This document shows positions 12,117 to 24,079 of a stretch of 64,000 bases of DNA, one piece after another (the stretch's first letter is position 1; each line of letters begins with the position of its first letter). Source of the stretch: Opisthorchis felineus. Taxonomy: Eukaryota > Platyhelminthes > Trematoda > Opisthorchiida > Opisthorchiidae. The stretch covers positions 78,551 through 142,550 of the forward strand of contig SJOL01003717.1 of NCBI GenBank assembly GCA_004794785.1, given 5' to 3'. The translations under genes and the position numbers were made by a program. The notes beneath the pieces were generated by a model, which did not search any database, was not told the DNA's origin, and saw nothing but the letters and a program-made list of their open reading frames with translations.

Positions 12117-12790
12117 TCCATCGTTTGTTGTGTTACGTCATCAGGTGTTTCTCTAAAGAGACATGTATATTCCCATTTTCATATGTTCCCCGAACACACC
12201 TGATTGTTTGGAAATTGGCAACTGTCACACTTCTTTTTGACCAAATGTACGCTGTAGATTGTTTCGCGCGCAACATTGGGCAATCGGTTTCACTAAATAT
12301 AAGATCTAGTTCATGCTCAAATTTATGTTTGATATTTCAAATCCACAACTATTGTAGTGGCAGCCGTGGCCCACCAAATGTTCGACACATAAAACGGACA
12401 TTGTCATAATGCCCGATTTTTTGCAATGGGAAAAAATATCTCGTCCGGAATAGGCACTATTTCGGCCGTCTTATGCTCTCACAAAATGCTATTTTCTGAA
12501 CTGGTGACTCATTAACAGTTTTCGGGATGATCTGTTGGGGACATGCTGACTGCCGCCAAGTGACAAGCACTAGATTTACCTGAAGTGCGGCAATTTGTCA
12601 TGCTACTTCTGAAAAATATTACCACTTCATCGATTCTGCATGTCATCATATATCGGACACATCGACCACATATGTGATATTCAGTGGATGCAGCAATGGT
12701 GTGCTCGCCAACCATGTCCCGTCATACAGCGATATTTTCTATTGCATCAAATACACAATGCTGCTGTTTGCAGTTTAAGCCGCGGTTTAC
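12117..12790 (+). repeat. Dispersed repeat family D, copy 1
   Basis: It matches 31680-32440 in two blocks. The first, about 12170-12310, shares TTCCCATTTTCA, CACACCTGA and GAAATTGGCAACTG with 31790-31955. The second, about 12640-12790, shares CACATCGACCACA, GATGCAGCAAT and ACACAATGCTGCTGTTTGCAG-like words with 32310-32440. The spacing between blocks is similar in both copies (about 480 and 520 bases), which argues for one ancestral unit. No shared reading frame is evident. Confidence 0.5.
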
Positions 12791-12799
12791 CGACTTTGT

Positions 12800-15060
12800 T
12801 GGTGTTATTTTTATTTTCATGCTAGCTCAACTACCGGGGAAAAATGTCTCAGAACTGATAATATAGTGCCCGTTTTTGGAAATGAGTTTTTGGTGCAAAG
12901 ACCAAAACCAAGAGCCAAATTGGTATGAATAATTGAGTCTGATACTGCGGTTATCATTTTTGTACACCAAAATATGGACCTCGGGATTTTAGGGTTTATT
13001 CTCACATCTCAGTTTGTCAATAAAGAACAAGCGTTTATGGTAAACATACGTTGCCCAACGCATAGTAATCTCACTAAGCGCTCTCAATAATGTAAATTTT
13101 TCAGGTACTCAAAAATATATAGTGGTGCCATAGTTCTAGGACCCTGAACGGAACGTCTCGGACGGGCGACAAAGTCGCATTTATGATTAACTAAATTTAA
13201 GCCATCGAAGTCCTTTGTTAAATTAGGCATTCCGCCTGAACTTATGTACCCATAACAGTAGATGAAAAACCTTTAACACACTTAGTCTGAGTTTTGGGAA
13301 TGCTGCAGGAAAGGGTAAACAATCTGGTAGCGATGAAGTGTCTAGTTCCAATAAACAGGATATTAAAAGGAACCTTTTGGAGCATGCATATTTTTAAACT
13401 TGACGTTGAGCTGGCTTAAAATTTGTGGATGGTGTTTATTAAAATCTGATTTTGCTTAAGTTGTTTGTTGTCGTTAGCAACTCCTCAAATTTGGTAGTCT
13501 TTGAATTGCTGCCTCAAGGCAAATTTCTTTTCCGCAGTGAAGGAGGAAATATCGCATTCACAAGGAAATTGCGTTCGTCAGTTGAACAAACTGCAGCAGT
13601 TTTACGTTAGTGATTTCGTACCATCGTCATTAGAGACCTGAACATTTCATTCAGGTTAAAGCCCTCCACAAAAAATGTACTTGTGGAACGGATAGGAATT
13701 ATCATCAAGTGCGTTCGTAGCCCCCGTTGTGCCATAACGTTACGCGAGTACGTCGGCGCCCATTGTTCATCAATTGCCATGATTTATAACATCATCGCCT
13801 ATGCAGCAGCAAAACATGAGGCATGGCGAATTCAGTTTATGAGGCTGGGATGAAATTCCATGGCTTTAGTGAGCTAGCTACCAAAATTATCACACGGTTA
13901 ACTGTGTCCCTCAAGACTGGTTCCCGTACCTTGACCCGAAAATTAATATGGGCTACAGCAGTGAATGTTTTACGTGGATGTTTTCTACTTCGTTTCACAT
14001 TTGAAGAACATTGATGTCCTCAATTTGTTACATTTTTGTCGCTGACATATTCTATCCTGGATAAGTTTAGGTCTCATATGTGAATCAGATTTCTGATCCA
14101 TCATATAGTTTTGTCTTGAAAATCCACCAAAATTTTCCGGTCTTAAGTAGAGCCAATGCCGGAATGGAATTAGTGGCGTCTCATATACCTTATTCTAGGG
14201 AACGTTTAGAAATTCTTCTCCGTTTTCGTCTTGCTGAAGACATGCCAACTGTCTTCCTGGACATCTACGTAAATAACCTGGTACCCTTAAAATCATTTGA
14301 GGTCAGAAGGGCGTTAAATTGTCAGGTGCAAATGAAACACAAGATTTCCAAGCGGCAGCATGGGGATACGGCAGCATGGCGCTCTACCAAAGTGACCTAT
14401 ACCTTGAAGATTATCGCACAAAATACGCCTGCTAAAATCGATGTACCGATTTGATTCAGAGTAGAATAGCTTTTAGCTAAAACTGAACATCACGGATATG
14501 CTCTTAATCGATATGTTGCCACACGTGGATTATCAAACTGTGGTCTCTTTTATATAGGACATGTTGATTTCTCCAAATTCGGAATGATTGATATTGGAAC
14601 AAATCCGTCGCCGACACACTATGGTACATTTGAAATCCGTTGCCCTTATACTGTGATGTCCACTTTGCAATTTGTGCCCGTGGGTTTCGGTTTACGTTTG
14701 TCCCCTACCATACGCTGGCTCATACAGAAAAAGTCTATATATTAGTAAATTTTTCTCTAGTGGCGAACGGTACTTTACCAGAGTATTTGTTGCCTTTCCA
14801 CAAGATATTTGTTTGTAGCATCTCAATGAATTGCGGACATGTTGAAGTATATTTGCTGGTAGTGAACCCACCGACACAGACGTATTTGCTAACGATAGGA
14901 AGGGCTGAGTTTTGTTGTAATGTTGCTTACAAGCAGGTGCAATGTACCGCATACAACCCGGTATTCCCTAACATTATAATAGAAGCTCGTTGATCCTGTT
15001 CGGGACAATCAAAGTAACGTTCACTAAACGAACACACGGAAAACACATTCTCAGTGGTCT
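12800..15060. other. Unresolved stretch with 124- and 117-codon open frames
   Basis: Plus-strand frames lie at 14080-14454 (124 residues) and 14640-14993 (117 residues). The first is the less hydrophobic and would include a basic tract with KHKISKRQ near residue 87. Neither matches a family I know, and a minus-strand frame at 14692-14952 overlaps the second. No start context or splice signals let me call a gene. Confidence 0.35.
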
Positions 15061-15089
15061 GGTGACTGTGCAACTATTGTGACAAAGGC

Positions 15090-16330
15090 TATCTGAATAT
15101 GACACTTTCATTTGTGCCGAATGCGTGTGCGATTAACACAAATTTTGTCCTGTGGTAAGTCTCCAGTGTTTCTTGTTATTCTGTTTGAACGCAATTCGAA
15201 AATGAGCCACATCAAAACTGCAGCGAACAACAGTGGATTCAGAAACGATAATTCGTCACAAAATTGATCGTGATGGAGCAAGTTATATTGTGCCAATTTT
15301 ATACTTGTTCCATTTGCCTTATTAGTTTGTGGTCACAAGTGACAAGGTTTGACCAATGTCCGCTATATCATATTCGATAAAATCTTGACCATTGTTCCAG
15401 CCGATCACATATTCTCGCCGCGTGAAAAGATTGTGCAACTGGTGTGCAACAGAATGAGTAAAATAACAGATTACACTGACCAAGTTAGCGTGTGCCTTTG
15501 TGGTGAAATTTTGAGTAGCGGTTAAGAACTTGTGTACCAATGTACTAGTATATTTTCATTGTTGCGAATACAGTTTGTCCTGTACTTCCTTATGAATGGT
15601 AGTTAATAACATGCCATTTTGTGAAAGAAATTGCATGCAGAATCAAAGATTGCATAACTAACCAAATGGGGAGTGGGTTAACGAAATTGCGGTTCATCCC
15701 ATTTATTGACAGATCCGCATACTGTAAATCTAGCAAAATTAGATTTTCTTGCTAATCGCACATTGCAGACCGCCTGCAACCTCGCGTAACATAGCCATTT
15801 TATCTAAAATATGTGCTTCATTCGTTGAATTCTTCACACAATCTGGAATAGCGAGGCATTATCGTGTTTAGAAATTTGTTTTTGCGCATGCTTTTGTTGG
15901 CCTATGCTAGTACGGAGATGGCTGTGGTTGAATTTATTTGGCATCTGCAAAAACAAGAATACAAATTTAACCACTGGAACAGTGAGTCAATCATGGAAGC
16001 ATGTAACGAGAAAGAAGGATGAGAGCATAGCATCCGAGAGCAAAGCTAAATAGTTCCTTTTCACACGCTTCACACTTCATCAGTTATCATACATAAGTAC
16101 ATCAAAATAATCTCATTTTTGATACCAAACAGCAATCCGACGGACAGTCCCACAAAAATATGTAGGTGCATGCAGACCAATATTTAGCGCCGCATGAGTT
16201 ATAGCGCGCTGGATGTTCGGGAAAACATAAACTTTGCTGGCACAGATAAATTCTCACTTTGTTCACCTAAAACATAGAAAGGGGAACGTGATACATGTAG
16301 GTGTGTGAGTTTCTGCTTTTAATTACGTTT
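15090..16330 (+). repeat. Dispersed repeat family C, copy 1
   Basis: About 1.24 kb aligned almost end to end with 40990-42340. Shared landmarks in order are CAGTGTTTCTTGTTATT, TGTTCCAGCCGATCA, TTGTCCTGTACT, ATGGGGAGTGG against ATGAGGAGTGG, CATCCCATTTATT, GAGGCATTATC, TCATCAGTTATCATACAT and GCATGCAGACCAA against ATATGCAGGCCAA. Divergence is high but indels are small. No frame stays open through it, so this is either a non-coding element or a long-dead coding one. Confidence 0.75.
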
Positions 16331-16359
16331 GTTCAGAAGAGGCCATTAGAGGTGACGCC

Positions 16360-16791
16360 TCAAACTAACGCCGTATTTAGTGGTGAATAAACAACCGATA
16401 CCATTGTTGTGCTATTAGTTGTATAAATTGAACATGAGTTTAGGCTGTTTTGATGTCTATATTTCATTCTGCAACACTGAGTTGGGTCTGCATTTCCCCG
16501 GATTGCGTTGCAGTGCCTTTTTTGTGAAAACAGTAGAACTAGCCATAGCCAGGCAGTAAGTTTTATTCTGTGGATTGAGCCGTCAGGTCTTGCATAGTGC
16601 TCACTTTGCTTGTAAGCATTAGTGGTGGTTTGGTTTTTTGCACCTACAGGATGCTCAATTTCGACCTTCCCAATGAAGACTAAATTTTCAAGTCCTAAAT
16701 GAATTTCGGAAGCAGCGAAATTCTCCAGGTCGCAGTAAACTTGAAAACATACCGTACGTTCACCTGTATTCTGCTGATTTAAATGATGCAT
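16360..16791 (-). other. 143-codon open frame, unidentified
   Basis: A minus-strand frame of 143 residues. It has one hydrophobic patch (LTAWLWLVLLF around residue 78) but no signal peptide at the N-terminus and no domain motif I recognise. It lies between repeat family C copy 1 and repeat family A copy 2. Its length is within what chance gives in a window this size, so it may be spurious. Confidence 0.15.
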
Positions 16792-16849
16792 ACATAGTTC
16801 TAACCCTATTCATGCTTGGCTCACCTTTCAGCATGTGCGTGGATGTTTG

Positions 16850-17510
16850 TCGTGACTACATACCTGCGTCCGCTTATTATGCAATTGGAATACACTCATC
16901 CGGCCGTTTCACGGCCTGGTGTTGGTAAAAGAAAACGTTCGTTATCTGAAACGAACCTTGTCATATTCTAGTTTGCTTAGTGTTATTAAGCATTTTCTCT
17001 ATGCTGTCGTTCCGCCGATAGATATAAATTAGAAACAAATAGAGCTCCCTGTATTCTCCCAAATACTGAGGTGGCACCATGTATTCTTCAGTCTGAAAAT
17101 GCAGTAAGAATCCAATAATTGAACTATGCGAAATGGTACTCATTTTGCGCGGGTACACATATGCGTGACGACAAAATGGTTCGCATAAGAGATCAACGTC
17201 AGGACAGTAGAATGCGCTTAATTATCAGGTAGTTTTGAAGAGAAAATTATTGAGCTAAAATATTACGGCTAAAATTCCTACGAGTAATGTAACCACAAAC
17301 CTCTCTTACTGCAGCACTGTGAGGTATGTTTTCTCTTACGAAATAACTAACTCAATTATTGGACAAACCAATATAAAACGTTTTGGCAATGTAGAAATAT
17401 GAGGCTAGTGTTGTCCACGGTTGAACGTTGTGAACGTTGTGATCCACAGGTAGTCTATATGGATATCGTACGCAGCAAACTAATAAGAATACCAGCGTAA
17501 AATAATTTCT
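16850..17510 (+). repeat. Dispersed repeat family A, copy 2 (segment b)
   Basis: The region matches segment b of copy 1. GCAATTGGAATACACTCATCCGG corresponds to the AATGCACTCATCCGG block at 9467, and GCGGGTACACATATGCGTGACGAC corresponds to 9797-9818. AATTATCAGGTAG near 17220 matches ATCATCAGCTAG near 9880. Segment c is missing and segment a of copy 3 follows directly. Confidence 0.6.
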
Positions 17511-17519
17511 TCTGCGACA

Positions 17520-18310
17520 TTTTAAATTGAGATTTTAAATAAAACGCAAAATCTTGCAATAGCTCAGTGTTAAGCTTTCTAGCAATCACATCTGAACCAG
17601 TGTACGTCGGCTTCCGAATCCGTGTTGCTCACTACAGCCAGTGGTTGCATGAAAAAGCAACCTTCAGCAGTTGTCTGCACAAAATATTTTTGCGCGTCAG
17701 ATGCAGGTTAACCATTGTTTTCATGATAGAGTTAGAAATCCAAATGAACGGTTTTAAGTTCTCAGTCATTTGAGCAATTAAACATTGCATTATGTGACTC
17801 TTGTTGCACGTTTTGCCCAAATAGTGTGTGCGAAATTTGGCCAGTTTTGAACGGATGCATACATGTATGACCGCGTAATGGTTTGTAGTAAAGAACAACG
17901 CCATTGGCGGTTGATTACGCAAATTTAGGCACTTGATTATCAGGTAATTTCTAGGACAGAAGCTTTGTGCGGAAAAGTAACGGTTTGCAAAATTGTGGGT
18001 GAAAGTAAACAGAAACGTTTCTTTTTGTAACAGTACATGGCATGATTTCAGTTTAGAAGGAACTAGCTCAATATAAAATCGGAGTCTAGTATTGTCCAGT
18101 GTTAAACGTGATGCAGAAATGATTTAACCATGGGGTCACTCATTACATTTCAACCTCATCACCTGGTAGCATAAGAGCTGCGGGGTGTCAGGAAGAGGTT
18201 ATATTTATGTATATTAAATGTCGCGGCAAATTCCAAAGCAAGTATTACACACTCGCGGGCAGTATTTGCAGATATGTTCGGAAATACACACACAGAGAAT
18301 GAAAAAAAAT
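17520..18310 (+). repeat. Dispersed repeat family A, copy 3 (a-b-c, compact)
   Basis: All three segments are present in the same order as copy 1 but in under 0.8 kb. Segment a is at about 17520-17770 (GTACGTCGGCTTCCGA, GTGGTTGCATGAAAAAG). Segment b is at about 17820-17990 (ATGCATACATGTATGACCGC, TTGATTATCAGGTAATTT). Segment c is at about 18120-18300 (GGTGTCAGGAAGAGG, GCGGCAAATTCC). The compactness relative to copy 1 indicates deletions here or insertions there. Confidence 0.65.
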
Positions 18311-18559
18311 TAGGTAAATTTTTATTGCAATAGCAAATCACTGAGGGCTTTTGATTTTTTGTGTTTTTTTCTGCATGGGGATACACTTAGCTTACACTAA
18401 TTCATTGCTTGTGAAGATATTTCATGCGTATACTTTTGGCAAGTGCACAATCGCCTAATGCTAGCATTGCGTTGCACTGTTCTGATGTCTGTGATATTGT
18501 ATGAATTGAGGCCTTTCGATCTGATAAATAGTCAGGTACGTTGGAATATATGAACATGC

Positions 18560-20200
18560 AGGTTTTCTCAACTCTGACGTCACGGATCTCAACTGCTCAA
18601 ATAATGCGGGGGGAAATCAAATCAACCGGAATTTTGTCTCATCGAAAGTGTTATCATCTCTTGGAATGTAAATGGTTCCTGCGTGTTTACATCATAAATA
18701 TCCATATGCAATAATGTGTTTACCGTTTTACAACTTCATCTATTCAGAATGCAACCTCACTAAGCAGCGCTTTGTGATTAAGTGTAATACACCATAATAC
18801 TGTCGACCACGAATCATTATTAGGCTAAGTTGGGCAAGACGAAAGTTACCCACTCCCTTATTTAGCGAATTCGGGACATAATGAAAGACAGCAACATTTA
18901 GGGCAATAATGCCGCATGCAAAATATTTCATGCCGGCGGCAGTTTGCAATACAGCAGACACGTAAATACTTTTTTAATTTTGCAGCAAAAATGTGAATAA
19001 TTTATGATTGAATGCACTTGAATATGCTTCTAAAAAACGCCTTTTCGCACAGCCGCCGTGCTATACGTTCAAGCTGGCATCATATAACGCCTGGGTTGAG
19101 GTAACCAGTTTTAGTCTTTTATTGAACCGTGGGTTCATTATTTGATGCGAATGAGTTGTCGAGTTTCTAGTGTAAGTACACCGCACTGCATGGAAATTCG
19201 ACTCTTATCTGCCTTAAACCTATGAAGATGCTAACTACTTTAATGGCTCGAAACCACTGTGTTTCTGCTGAAAAAACACGTTTCACCGTATAAAAAAGAA
19301 GTGCACATCGATGCAGCTACCTCTGAGGCATTCTGCTTCTATAAAAATAATGATTAATATGACCAATGCAGTTGACGGGCACGAAGGGTTTAACTTGAGG
19401 GACCATGAGTTGAGTTTAATCGAGAATTCACAAATCAATACAAAATGATGGTAAATTTGTTTTCGTAAAGAACTACGTGCGCTTAAAACCTGACATCCCC
19501 TTTTTGTAAAGGATACACACGACATTGCTGCTGAGGAATGTGCTATGCTATATTTATGTCGACATGCATGGAAGAAGTATTGAGCGATTCTCAGAATTCA
19601 TTATCAGAGGCATTTGCAGTGAATTAAATGAGAAGCCACGTGCTAGTTTACCCACATCTAGCCGTCGCTGAAGCGGGAAAAGTAACTTAATGCAGAGTGA
19701 AAACAATATGATCACCCGAATTCTCAAGATTAGCAGTTTGACGGGGTTTGCTAAAAATACCAGCATACATGAAGAACTTGAATTTGGGAAATAGGCATGC
19801 TATTGCATCCAAAGTTTGTTGAAATCGATCGACATCGCGTTATATTGCGGTATGCTTCCTACTATTCAACGTTTTTTGGAAAAACCTGGTAGACATCAAA
19901 CAACCTCTCACAAGCACAATCGCTCGCTGTGTCACAGAATGAATTACGCTGCCCGATACTACCATATACCATTCACGATAAAATAAACACCATCTAATTA
20001 AGAATCAAATAACCGTTCCGAGAGATACTAGTGCTTAGTTCTTCGGTCGGGCGACTGCACACAAGTTACATCCGCAAAATGTCACTACAATCAAAGCCAG
20101 AACTCCGCTCGTACATCTCCCTACAAGGGCCTCATATTAAGATTTGAAATAACGCCTAAGTTAGAGGTGTAAACCGTGTTCTCGAAAACATAGGCATGAA
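18560..20200 (+). repeat. Large repeat family R, copy 1
   Basis: It shares ordered blocks with R copies 2 and 3. A module-B block at 18740-18970 shares AAGCAGCGCTTTGTGAT with 26880-27060. A middle block at about 19490-19760 matches 27570-27820 (GAAGCGGGAAAAGT, CCCGAATTCTCA). A terminal block at about 20040-20130 is nearly identical in layout to 25940-26030 (GGGCGACTGCACA against AGGCGATTGCACA, then TGTCACT and TCAAAGC). Relative to R3, the stretch between the first two blocks is poorly conserved. Confidence 0.65.
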
Positions 20201-22450
20201 GTCACAAATCTGCTATCATTTGAATTAGGCTTACGGAGCTGCGTACGGAGTATTGTACTGGAAGGCGCAAATTTTACAATTAAAACTGTTTATGCGAAGT
20301 ACACTTAGCCATGCAGTTTTCAAGGCTAGAATGTCGGTATATTGTTGCGTGCCTTCATCCCTACCACATTCTGGTTGTCGTACGCTGCGTCTGCTTTCCT
20401 GTTGATACCAATTTTCAGCAGGTCTAACGTGAGTCCCTGTGTTAGTTCAAGCTTGACGGAGGGATACTTTTAACCAGTTTGGTCTGAATTAGTTGTACCA
20501 GAGATTCCGCAATCTTGAGATCATTTGCTCACACAATTGGTTACCTTACTGCTGAACTGCTCAAAACTTCAGCTTCATTGGCGAGAAGCACAGGTGGGTT
20601 GTGCCCAATGACGACCATTATTTTGGCGGTATTCAACCAGTGTCCCCTCTCCTGACATGGCGGGCGGTTTGCATCAGCCCTGAGTTCTTCTTTGCCTCAG
20701 TGGCAGTTATATTGTGTAGCGTCAAGGCACAGCCCCCACATCCGGTCTTACCAAATTGTGGCCTGTTTCGTAGCCGGTGTCACAGAACTAATCGGAATCC
20801 ATTCGGCAACTATAGAGTAATCCAAAGTGTTGAATAAATTGATACGAATTCTTCCAGTGACCAACTATGCCAAAGCTGAAGCAGCGGCTTGTTCAAACAT
20901 GCTCCTACAATTCTATCAGCATAGCAGCAACTTGCTTGGCTACTCGGATTAGTTTTGTCCACCGGTCCTACACGTTCCTCATGTTCTAAAACTGCAACAT
21001 GTCTTGCGGCGGCTGCGCTATATACCATGCCAGATGAATCGGCTCCCCAAACCAAAACTGGCCAGCTGCTGCCCGCCAACAGCAAACGAGCAGCAAGCGC
21101 CAGCTACACATGATCGACAGACTGGTTAGACGGCAACCGCTGGCGCAATACTACGTCAATTTGCAGCATTGCGCGTTTAAACAACCGCCACAGACTAACG
21201 GCGAACACTATCGAGTCGCCTTCCGGTCCCAGAATATCCCCGTTGTACCGCCTCGATGCCGATTGCCAGGTATTTGTACATTCCCAGGGCGTTTTCGGGA
21301 CGCAGTAACGGCGTCTGCGCTTCTGAGGAGTGCGGCTTTATTCCATACTAATAGCACAACTCAGTCTCAAGGCTAGCCAACTCCGCAGCATCCACAAACC
21401 CACAAGGAATTTGCGAAAATTCACACCCCTTGGCCACGAGCTTTTCATCCGTCCCTCGGTTACGACACCAAACGAAAGGAGAAAAGCCTTTTTGCCGCAA
21501 ATTTCTTCGTTGGTTGAAATGAACTAAAGGGTCACAACTAAATAGACACAAATGTAAACACTTCACCTGCACAAAGTTTTAAGTATTGGAACATCCTTGG
21601 ATGTCTTCCTGAACACAGCAAGACACAAACGCCTTTTCCGTAAGAAACCTCACTTTCCATCAAGTTCAGGGAGAATTTTTGACACCAAATGGTGCATTGC
21701 TTAGACGTTTCATCAGAAAAATAAACATTAAATAACACGTGGTCTTTCAAAGGTCTTTATAGGCACATCCCACATTCCACCATATTCTTGATTTCCAAAG
21801 GTGGCGTCGCCCAAATTCTCATCCGCAACGCTTGAGGGCGGTTCATGCAAACGCGCTTTGTTCTGGAGGTATGCAAACAGCAGTCACGCAGTAATAGTGC
21901 ACACGGATAGCTCTAATATTTTCAAAGTTTGCCGTGCGCTGCCTGGCAATCAATTGTCATAGAAATGCAACTTGAATCAAATCTATCGACTGCGTTCCAG
22001 CGCGAAAATCATCTCATATGTCTTCACTAACGAAGTAGTCAAAACAGGAAGGAGATTGACCACAACGTTTGTTAATTGCAAGCACAACCTTTGAAATTTT
22101 TTAATTGCGCACTTAGATAAACCAAATATATTACGTAATTTAGCATGTCGATTTGTAGTGGAAACGTCTGCCAAATTTAGCATGTGCTTCTTCTGCCCTG
22201 GTAGACAGCATGTTGTCCACCGGATTTCCTATTACGCACAATCCATGTATTATCGTGTTTCGATTGCAAACTCGGAGTCATCCGAGAGGCCAACAACTGA
22301 ACGAAAGTTATGGAGATAAGGCACGCAGCTGTGAGAAATTTAGTGTACGCTAGAAGAGATCTACGCTCGATACAACAGGTTCCATTTTGCAGGAAAATCA
22401 ATCACCATATACTGCCGACGAGAAAGATGTTCGGATCTGCAATGCTTAAT
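20200..22450. other. GC-richer stretch with broken reading frames, unidentified
   Basis: From about 20.4 to 21.5 kb the base composition is visibly less AT-rich than the surroundings, and moderate open frames occur on both strands: plus 20601-20837 and 21110-21376, minus 20810-21085 and 21348-21572. The minus-strand 91-residue frame contains DSSGMVYSAAAARH and a run of Cys/Leu-rich sequence, and reads like protein rather than translated AT-rich filler. I cannot assign it. A decayed coding region of an unrecognised element is possible. Confidence 0.3.
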
Positions 22451-22589
22451 TAAGTACCCGCACGTATGTTAATATAAAAATTCAAAAGCTTCACTGGGAC
22501 CATTACGATATTTTGTCTCTAATTCCACTGAATAGTTGACACAATTTGCCGCAAGTTACATCAATATGAAAAGCGGTGGCAATCAATGC

Positions 22590-22745
22590 CATTGATACGA
22601 CTGCCGAACAGAATTGAATTCGGGTAATAAACTGTATCACAATTAGACAACTGGTTGGAACCTGAACTCGTGACCTGCTACTGCATACATTGAGCGATTT
22701 CAGTGGAATTTCAAATTTATCTATGGGACGAACAACGCCACACAG
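22590..22745 (-). repeat. Possible tRNA-derived SINE remnant
   Basis: On the minus strand the sequence reads CGCTCAATG, a short spacer, then GGTCACGAGTTCAGGTTCC, which resembles a tRNA-like B-box region with an insertion. The 138-codon minus-strand frame at 22503-22919 runs through it, as often happens with SINEs. No convincing A box is present, so the call is weak. Confidence 0.2.
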
Positions 22746-22924
22746 CAAATCATGAACCGGAATGTGCCAGGGAGTTTCGGGGAACGTTCGCCGAAGTTTG
22801 CGTGGTACTGCAGAGATGTTATTGTAAACTAGAAGATACATTTTTGACCGCCAGGGCATCGAGTGTAGTTCGGTTTGTATTACTAGATAGGGGAAACCTG
22901 AGCATTCAGCTCTCCCCATAGGTT

Positions 22925-23265
22925 ATTTTGCAATCGTCTTTGGATAATATTTCATTTAATGTTGGCTGCTATTTCAAAGATGATGCGGATGAGTTAGTCA
23001 GATGCTTTAATTAAATATGAAATTCAACCGCAATTATTAGTGCCCGGCTCCACCCTAACTCGCTTAATATTGTTTCACGCGCTTGCGTACTCACAACACC
23101 GAAGAGTTTTGGTCCACATTCGTACTTAAATTGCGGATCGCACATATAGATCATCATTGTGCACAAAGATTATTGTTTCCGTATAAGTTGGTGATCCATA
23201 TAATTCAATAGTTTAGCTAGAACAGGTATATTCACGAGTCTGCTGCTTCGACTTAACATGAATAA
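22925..23265. other. Unresolved non-coding stretch
   Basis: Short AT-rich stretch with no frame or motif of note. Confidence 0.4.
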
Positions 23266-23269
23266 GATC

Positions 23270-23480
23270 AAACACTGAGACGATTAAAACGAATATAACA
23301 CACGAGCATATTCGAGGAATTGTGAATGCAAACGAAGACACATTTTATATGTAGAACGCCTTAAACGAAATATCTTAAACGGAAAACAAAATGCAGGACA
23401 CAATCCGTTCAAATTTTTCTTGATATTTGTCCACCAAACTGCATAATTTGCGGTTGCGTGCACTTTAATTTTTTCTGGCA
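23270..23480 (+). repeat. Repeat module B, solo copy 1
   Basis: It contains GTAGAACGCCTTAAACGAAA followed by ATATCTTAAAC and GCAGGACACAAT. These correspond to TTGGAACGCGTTAGGCGAAA, ATATCCTGAC and GCAGGATACAAT at 44410-44466, and to GTAGAACGCTTTATGTCAAA at 33936. It belongs to the same module that opens the R copies. Confidence 0.55.
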
Positions 23481-23759
23481 AAAAGATAATTCATACAGCT
23501 TCTGAAACACAGCGGTGGCCATTGTAAAAACATGAGAATCGCATCCGCGCAATGCGTCTCATGTGAAAAAAATTTTTGTCATTGGTCATTATGAACGAAC
23601 CAGAGAAGACGGATTAAAGACTGCCCATCGAAGCATTCCGTTGTGTTAAATTGCTATGTGGATAAATCTACAAAGACGTGACGAATCACTACTGCACAGC
23701 AAAGGTAAACGTGGTTCACATTGGGTGGTATGATGTCTGGCAATCCGTTAAGATGTGAT

Positions 23760-23950
23760 CAAACGAACTCAGTGTCGTGCTCACACCATCGAAGGTTACC
23801 CACTCTATGTAGTAGGACAAGAAAACATTGACCCACTACCTACTTAAGTGAACATCGGATGCAATGAAAATGCAGGGCTCAAAATTAGGAAGCCTTATTC
23901 AAAACGCCTTGAAAAGACAACATCGTGTCAGGCACAATACAGCTAAGGGA
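23760..23950 (+). repeat. Repeat module B, solo copy 2
   Basis: Landmarks are GGTTACCCACTC, CCACTACCTACTTAAGTGAA, CATCGGATGCAATGAAAA and AAAACGCCTTGAAAAGAC, ending in GTCAGGCACAAT. They are in the same order as in the copies at 26945 and 33880. It lies about 310 bp before the next B copy, which opens R copy 2. Confidence 0.6.
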
Positions 23951-24079
23951 AACTCAATTTCTCCTCGAGCGAATTTGAGATACAATTACGGGCATGAATT
24001 TGGCATGAGGGCGCCTTGTGCAGAGTAGTGTAAGACACCATGCACGTTAAAATGTGTGTAAAGATTACTTAATGGTTGT

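Noticed and set aside
16075..16110. TTTCACACGC followed by TTCATCAG in repeat C, read as a minus-strand hammerhead
   Set aside because: No helix II pairing between the two boxes, and copy 3 of repeat C does not conserve the TTTC side.
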